Shown in pieces: positions 14,938 through 19,073 of a stretch of 19,073 bases of DNA (within the stretch, counting starts at the first letter, position 1; every line of letters begins with the position of its first letter). The stretch comes from Chloroflexota bacterium (GTDB lineage Bacteria > Chloroflexota > UBA4733). The stretch is taken from NCBI GenBank assembly GCA_025449435.1, contig JANWJO010000108.1, forward strand, positions 1 to 19,073, in the 5' to 3' direction. The notes below the pieces were generated by a model. That model was not told where the DNA came from and searched no databases. It worked only from the letters and a program-made list of their open reading frames with translations. The translations under genes and the position numbers were made by a program.

Positions 14938-15165
14938 GCGAACCTGTTAGCACGGTCGCTCGTTGACGCTGCCAGAACGGGAAGGTTTAGGCCACCAGCC
15001 GCCTTGTCGTATCTAGTACGTCGTGCATTGCCTTGCCAGAACGCCAGCGGAAGAGGCGCCGCGAGTGCCTCTCACCGTGCGTTGCAGAGTGGCGGGTCTG
15101 GCAGGCTGCGTGCTGAAGCTGTAGGGTGCTCGAGCAATCCACGCGATGGGGAAGGACGACCGTAA

Positions 15166-17280
15166 ATGCTGTTGGTTTGGGTGCCGCCGGTCGCGGCGCT
15201 GGTGGCATTTGCCTTTGTGTACTGGATCGCCCGCACGATCCAGTACAGCGACAAAGGCACAGAAGACATGCAGCGCGTGGCTGGCACTATCATGGAAGGT
15301 GCGCGTGCCTTCCTCAACCGCCAGTATCGCACCATCGCTGCATTCGCCATCGTCGTGGCCATCGTGTTGAGTACGGTCCTGGCCGTGCTGCAAGGCAACC
15401 TCAGCCTGGGTCTGCACACCATCGTGGCGTTTCTTGTCGGCGCAACCTGCTCTGGTTTTGCTGGCTTTACCGGCATGTACATCGCCGTGCGTGCCAACTT
15501 GCGCACTGCAGCAGCGGCACGCACATCCGTTGGCGGCGCTCTGACGATGGCGCTGCGTGGCGGCGCCGTGAGCGCCTTCCTGGTCGTCGCCCTCTCGGTC
15601 CTCGGCGTGTTTGTTTTGTTCGGTATCTACGGCACGCTCGACGGCCACCCCGAAAATGCCCCTAACCTGATCGTTGGGTTTGCATTTGGCGCGAGCTTTG
15701 TCGCCTTATTTGCCCAGCTCGGCGGCGGCATCTATACCAAAGCCGCCGATGTCGGCGCCGACCTCGTTGGCAAGGTCGAAGCTGGTATCCCGGAGGACGA
15801 TCCACGTAACCCCGCCGTGATCGCTGATCTGGTGGGTGACAACGTGGGCGACTGTGCCGGCCGTGGCGCCGACTTGTTCGAGTCCATTTCAGCCGAGAAC
15901 ATTGGCGCCATGATCCTCGGTGCAGCCCTCTACCGGCTGAGTCCCGACAAAAACATTGCGTGGATCATCCTGCCGCTCGTCGTGACAGGTGCTGGCCTCA
16001 TCGCTTCCATGATCGGCTTGCTCTCAGTCCGTCCCAACAACGTGAAGAACCCCTCGCGCGCGCTCGACCTCGGCTATTGGGTGAGCGCCGGGCTGTCCTT
16101 CATATTCCTCGCCATCATCATTTCGCTGCTGAATGTGTCGTACTGGTTCCTAGCGGCCGGGACCGTCGGACTCTTGCTGAGCATCGCGTTTGTCTATATC
16201 ACGCAGTACTACACCTCCGGCACCTGGCGGCCGGTCAAGGAAATTGCTCGCGCCTCGCTAACTGGGCCTGCCACGACCATCATTGAGGGCCTCGCTGTGG
16301 CCTTCGAGACGCCCGCCGTGCCGGTGATTGCCATCGTGTGCGCGCTGGTGTCCAGCTACGCTTTGGGAACGCAAGCCGCACCGGCCGACGCAACTGCCGC
16401 CATCCTGCGCACTTACGGCATTTATGGCACCGCTGTGGCGACGATGGGCATGCTGATGGTCGCCGCGTACATCCTGGCGATGGATACGTTTGGGCCCATT
16501 ACCGACAACGCCGCCGGCATCGCCGAAATGTCCCAGGCGGCGAGCGAAGTCCGCGACACCATGGACGAGCTCGACAGCTTGGGCAACACGACCAAGGCGC
16601 TCACCAAAGGCTACGCCGTGGGTTCAGCCGCGCTGGCCGCATTCCTGCTGTTCAGCGCGTACCTGGACACCGTCGGCATCGCCCGGCACACGGCCGCGCT
16701 CGATGTCGTCAACCTGGCCAATGTCCAGGTCTTCGCCGCGGCGCTGATCGGTGCTGCACTCATCTTTCTGTTTAGCTCGCTCGCCATACGTGCTGTAGGC
16801 AAAGCCGCCCGTGCCATGATCGAGGAAGTGCGCCGGCAGTTCAAGAACGACCCGGGCATCATGCAGGGCACATCGCGCCCCGACTACGCGCGCTGTGTGG
16901 ACATCAGCACGGTCGCTGCGCTGCGTGAAATGGTCGGTCCCGGCGTACTGGCTATCGGTACGCCCATCATCGTTGGCTTGATCTTCCGCGCTGAGGCCGA
17001 GGCCGCCTTTCTGATGGTGGCCACCATGACCGGCATCATCATGGCCAACGTCATGAACAACGGCGGTGGCGCATGGGACAACGGTAAGAAGTACATCGAG
17101 GCTGGTCTCCTCAAGGATGACGACGGCAATGTCCACGGCAAGCGCACACCAGCGCACGAAGCAGCCGTGGTGGGCGACACCGTAGGTGACCCGTTCAAGG
17201 ACACGGCGGGCCCGTCGTTGCACATCCTCATCAAGCTCCTAGCCACACTCACCTTGGTGCTCGCTCCGCTGTTTGTCTAA
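15166..17280 (+). CDS. hppA: Membrane-bound proton-translocating pyrophosphatase (K+-independent type)
   Basis: This 704-residue integral membrane protein of about 16 helices hydrolyses cytoplasmic pyrophosphate and uses the energy to pump H+. The pyrophosphate site is seen in YTKAADVGADLVGKVE (190-205), DNVGDCAGRGADLFES and, near the C-terminus, VGDTVGDPFKDTAGPS. The residues separating K+-dependent from K+-independent enzymes fall in LGNTTKALTKGYAVGSAAL: K477 and T480 stand where K+-dependent enzymes have alanines, so this one should not need K+. An acidic residue in ADLFES is where H+ and Na+ pumps have their gate acid. ATG 15166 has GGGGAAGGA upstream with a 9-nt spacer. Length and ends match full-length family members. 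It lies between the VWA gene and ftsH as a separate transcription unit. Proton over sodium is inferred from the K+-independent class. Confidence 0.95.
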   Translation: MLLVWVPPVAALVAFAFVYWIARTIQYSDKGTEDMQRVAGTIMEGARAFLNRQYRTIAAFAIVVAIVLSTVLAVLQGNLSLGLHTIVAFLVGATCSGFAGFTGMYIAVRANLRTAAAARTSVGGALTMALRGGAVSAFLVVALSVLGVFVLFGIYGTLDGHPENAPNLIVGFAFGASFVALFAQLGGGIYTKAADVGADLVGKVEAGIPEDDPRNPAVIADLVGDNVGDCAGRGADLFESISAENIGAMILGAALYRLSPDKNIAWIILPLVVTGAGLIASMIGLLSVRPNNVKNPSRALDLGYWVSAGLSFIFLAIIISLLNVSYWFLAAGTVGLLLSIAFVYITQYYTSGTWRPVKEIARASLTGPATTIIEGLAVAFETPAVPVIAIVCALVSSYALGTQAAPADATAAILRTYGIYGTAVATMGMLMVAAYILAMDTFGPITDNAAGIAEMSQAASEVRDTMDELDSLGNTTKALTKGYAVGSAALAAFLLFSAYLDTVGIARHTAALDVVNLANVQVFAAALIGAALIFLFSSLAIRAVGKAARAMIEEVRRQFKNDPGIMQGTSRPDYARCVDISTVAALREMVGPGVLAIGTPIIVGLIFRAEAEAAFLMVATMTGIIMANVMNNGGGAWDNGKKYIEAGLLKDDDGNVHGKRTPAHEAAVVGDTVGDPFKDTAGPSLHILIKLLATLTLVLAPLFV

Positions 17281-17310
17281 GGGCAACGCAGAGCGTACGG
17301 GTACATGTGC

Positions 17311-17338
17311 TTGCGAGACGTTCTAGCCGTGGTCTAAT
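17311..17338 (+). promoter_or_regulatory. Candidate sigma70-type promoter for ftsH
   Basis: TTGCGA (17311-17316) and TCTAAT (17333-17338) are separated by 16 nt, and the start codon of ftsH is about 65 nt further on. This is the best-spaced -35/-10 pair found in the window. No heat-shock operator (CIRCE-like inverted repeat) is visible beside it. Confidence 0.45.
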
Positions 17339-17402
17339 GTGCCCGTGTTAACCTCGACCTGAGGGGTGGCGGCTGTACAGGCGCACCCAGAAAGGACCGC
17401 TG

Positions 17403-19073
17403 GTGAACACGCAATCGCCTCTGGCGAACTGGAAGCCGCTCGTAGCAGTGCTTGTCCTGCTCGTGGGCATCAACCTCGCTGTTCCGCTGCTGGCCAACGC
17501 CGGCAAATCTCAGGTGGAGTTACCCTATAGCGAGTTTGTGACCCAAGCGCAAGCCGGCAACATTACCGCGATTACGATGGAGGGTGACTCAATCACCGGC
17601 CAGTTCAAAACGCCGGTGAGCTTCCCCAACAGCAGTTCTGCAGCGAGCAGCAAATTCACGACGGCTGTGCCGTCGATGGGTGATCCATCACTACTTCCTA
17701 CCTTGCGCGAGAAGAACGTGCAGGTCACCGTGAACACGCCATCCAGCACGCCCGGTATCGTGCTCAACCTGGTGCTCGGTCTGGGTTTGCCGCTGCTGCT
17801 GCTCGTTGGCCTGATGATGTTCTTCTCGCGGCGGCTCGGTTCGGGTCAGGATCAGATTCTGAGCTTTGGGCAGGCCAAAGCTCGCATGTATACCAAGGAG
17901 CGTCCTGACGTCACCTTCGCGGATGTTGCTGGGGTCGAGACAGCCAAGCAAGAGTTGTTGGAGATCGTCGATTTCTTGCGCGACCCGCTCAAGTACAACC
18001 GCCTCGGTGGCAAGATGCCCAAGGGCATTCTGCTGGCGGGGCCTCCGGGCACCGGCAAAACCTTGCTCGCCAAAGCCGTGGCTGGCGAAGCGAAGGTGCC
18101 GTTCTTTAGCCTGTCAGGCTCTGAGTTTGTAGAGATGCTTGTTGGTGTAGGCGCTAGCCGGGTGCGCGACCTGTTTGCCAAAGCTAAGGCCAACGCTCCA
18201 TCGATCATCTTCGTGGATGAGCTCGATGCAGTGGGACGCCAGCGCGGCACCGGCCTCGGCGGCGGCCACGATGAGCGCGAGCAGACCTTGAACCAGTTGC
18301 TCGTTGAGATGGATGGGTTCGATCCCCGGCTCGCTGTCGTCGTGATGGCGGCGACCAACCGGCCAGACGTGCTTGACCCAGCGCTGCTGCGCCCAGGCCG
18401 GTTTGATCGCACTGTGACCCTCGATCGCCCTGACCGAGAGGGACGGGAAGCGATCCTGCGCATTCACACCCGTAAAGTGCCGTTGTCGTCCGATGTAGAT
18501 CTCGCCATTCTGGCTCGCTCGACACCGGGACTGGTGGGTGCTGACCTGGCGAATCTGGTCAACGAAGCAGCCATTATGGCGGTGCGCCGCGACGCCGACA
18601 ACGTTGGCATGCGCGATTTTGAAAACGCTACCGACAAAGTGCTCATCGGACCCGAGCGCAAGCTCGTCATGGATGAGCACGAACGGCGCGTGGTCGCCTA
18701 CCACGAGGCTGGTCACGCCTTGGTGGCCCTCCTCTTACGCAAAGCCGACCCCGTCCAAAAGGTAAGTATCGTGCCCCACGGCCAGGCTCTGGGCGTGACA
18801 CTACAAATGCCGCTGGATGACCGGCACAACTACGCCGAGGACTTCTTGCTCACCCGGATGGCGGTGATGCTGGGCGGCCGGCTGTCCGAACTCCTGACGT
18901 TTGGTGTACCGACGACCGGCGCAGAAAACGACCTGATGCAAGTCGCACGGCTGGCTCGCCAGATGGTCGCACGCTGGGGCATGAGCGAGCGGCTGGGGCG
19001 GCTCGCCTACAATGTCGGGGGAGAACACGTGTTCCTCGGCCGGGAACTCATGGAGAACAGGGACTTCAGCGAA
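17403..19073 (+). CDS. ftsH: ATP-dependent zinc metalloprotease FtsH (3' end cut by window)
   Basis: FtsH is a membrane-anchored AAA+ protease that degrades misfolded membrane proteins and regulators. The visible 557 codons run in frame to the window edge; full-length FtsH usually has 600-650, so part of the C-terminal protease domain is missing. It starts at GTG with AAAGGA 6 nt upstream. TM1 is about 12-31, a short extracytoplasmic domain follows, and TM2 is about 119-140. Walker A is GPPGTGKT (213-220), Walker B is IIFVDELDA (D272/E273; I is more usual than L after DE), and the second region of homology is [19 protein letters not shown]. The zinc site is HEAGH (434-438, catalytic E435) with D510 in AENDL as probable third ligand. 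The pore loop reads EMLVGVGAS, with L246 where many FtsH proteins have Phe. A promoter-like pair precedes it. Confidence 0.96.
   Translation, partial: MNTQSPLANWKPLVAVLVLLVGINLAVPLLANAGKSQVELPYSEFVTQAQAGNITAITMEGDSITGQFKTPVSFPNSSSAASSKFTTAVPSMGDPSLLPTLREKNVQVTVNTPSSTPGIVLNLVLGLGLPLLLLVGLMMFFSRRLGSGQDQILSFGQAKARMYTKERPDVTFADVAGVETAKQELLEIVDFLRDPLKYNRLGGKMPKGILLAGPPGTGKTLLAKAVAGEAKVPFFSLSGSEFVEMLVGVGASRVRDLFAKAKANAPSIIFVDELDAVGRQRGTGLGGGHDEREQTLNQLLVEMDGFDPRLAVVVMAATNRPDVLDPALLRPGRFDRTVTLDRPDREGREAILRIHTRKVPLSSDVDLAILARSTPGLVGADLANLVNEAAIMAVRRDADNVGMRDFENATDKVLIGPERKLVMDEHERRVVAYHEAGHALVALLLRKADPVQKVSIVPHGQALGVTLQMPLDDRHNYAEDFLLTRMAVMLGGRLSELLTFGVPTTGAENDLMQVARLARQMVARWGMSERLGRLAYNVGGEHVFLGRELMENRDFSE

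Noticed and set aside
14929..15165. 78-codon plus-strand frame between the VWA gene and hppA
   Set aside because: No ribosome site, no family, and Arg/Ser/Ala-rich composition; it ends just before the hppA start by chance of reading frame.
16624..17223. 199-codon open frame on the minus strand
   Set aside because: It is antisense to the end of hppA; composition is Arg/His-rich and without a recognisable domain.

Overview
The window is GC-rich, densely coded bacterial DNA. It most likely comes from a member of the Chloroflexota or a close relative. The best evidence is protein architecture: a secreted M23 peptidase carries two tandem YFPxTxH / GGLxxFGYP / FQRARFExHP modules, and a very large GT-C glycosyltransferase carries a duplicated beta-rich C-terminal domain with VFxHL and GQxDG motifs. 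From memory, both are typical of Chloroflexota. No rRNA, tRNA, CRISPR array, transposase or phage gene was found, so this reads as ordinary chromosome.

Layout. Positions 1-308 hold no confident gene, only a possible 43-codon reading frame and a GC-rich palindrome. At 309-1936 (minus) lie two adjacent cation-diffusion-facilitator genes: a complete CDF exporter, then a short membrane-only CDF-like protein 2 nt downstream. At 2049-2828 (plus), divergent from them, is an UlaG/YtkL-type metallo-beta-lactamase-fold protein whose usual metal ligands are partly replaced. From 9689 down to 2855 (minus) run a GT-C membrane glycosyltransferase, dapA (lysine/diaminopimelate pathway), a family 4 uracil-DNA glycosylase that overlaps dapA by 4 nt, and the M23 peptidase. 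At 9837-10829 (plus) is a xylose-isomerase-like TIM-barrel sugar isomerase/epimerase. A 441-nt intergenic region (10830-11270) contains a perfect 14-bp inverted repeat and several further hairpins.

At 11271-14915 (plus) is a two-gene AAA+ ATPase / VWA-domain module of the MoxR and magnesium-chelatase-like type. It is followed by hppA (membrane pyrophosphatase carrying the K+-independent GNTTK signature) and by ftsH, which is cut by the window's right edge.

Functional themes are metal homeostasis (CDF pair), envelope and cell-wall work (M23 peptidase, GT-C enzyme, DapA), DNA repair (UDG with a C-terminal clamp-binding-like motif), membrane energetics (H+-PPase) and protein quality control (FtsH and possibly the AAA+/VWA pair). 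I see no defence island or obviously new multi-gene system. The parts most worth follow-up are the AAA+/VWA pair, the structured intergenic element before it, the QLSLF tail on the UDG, and the CDF doublet.
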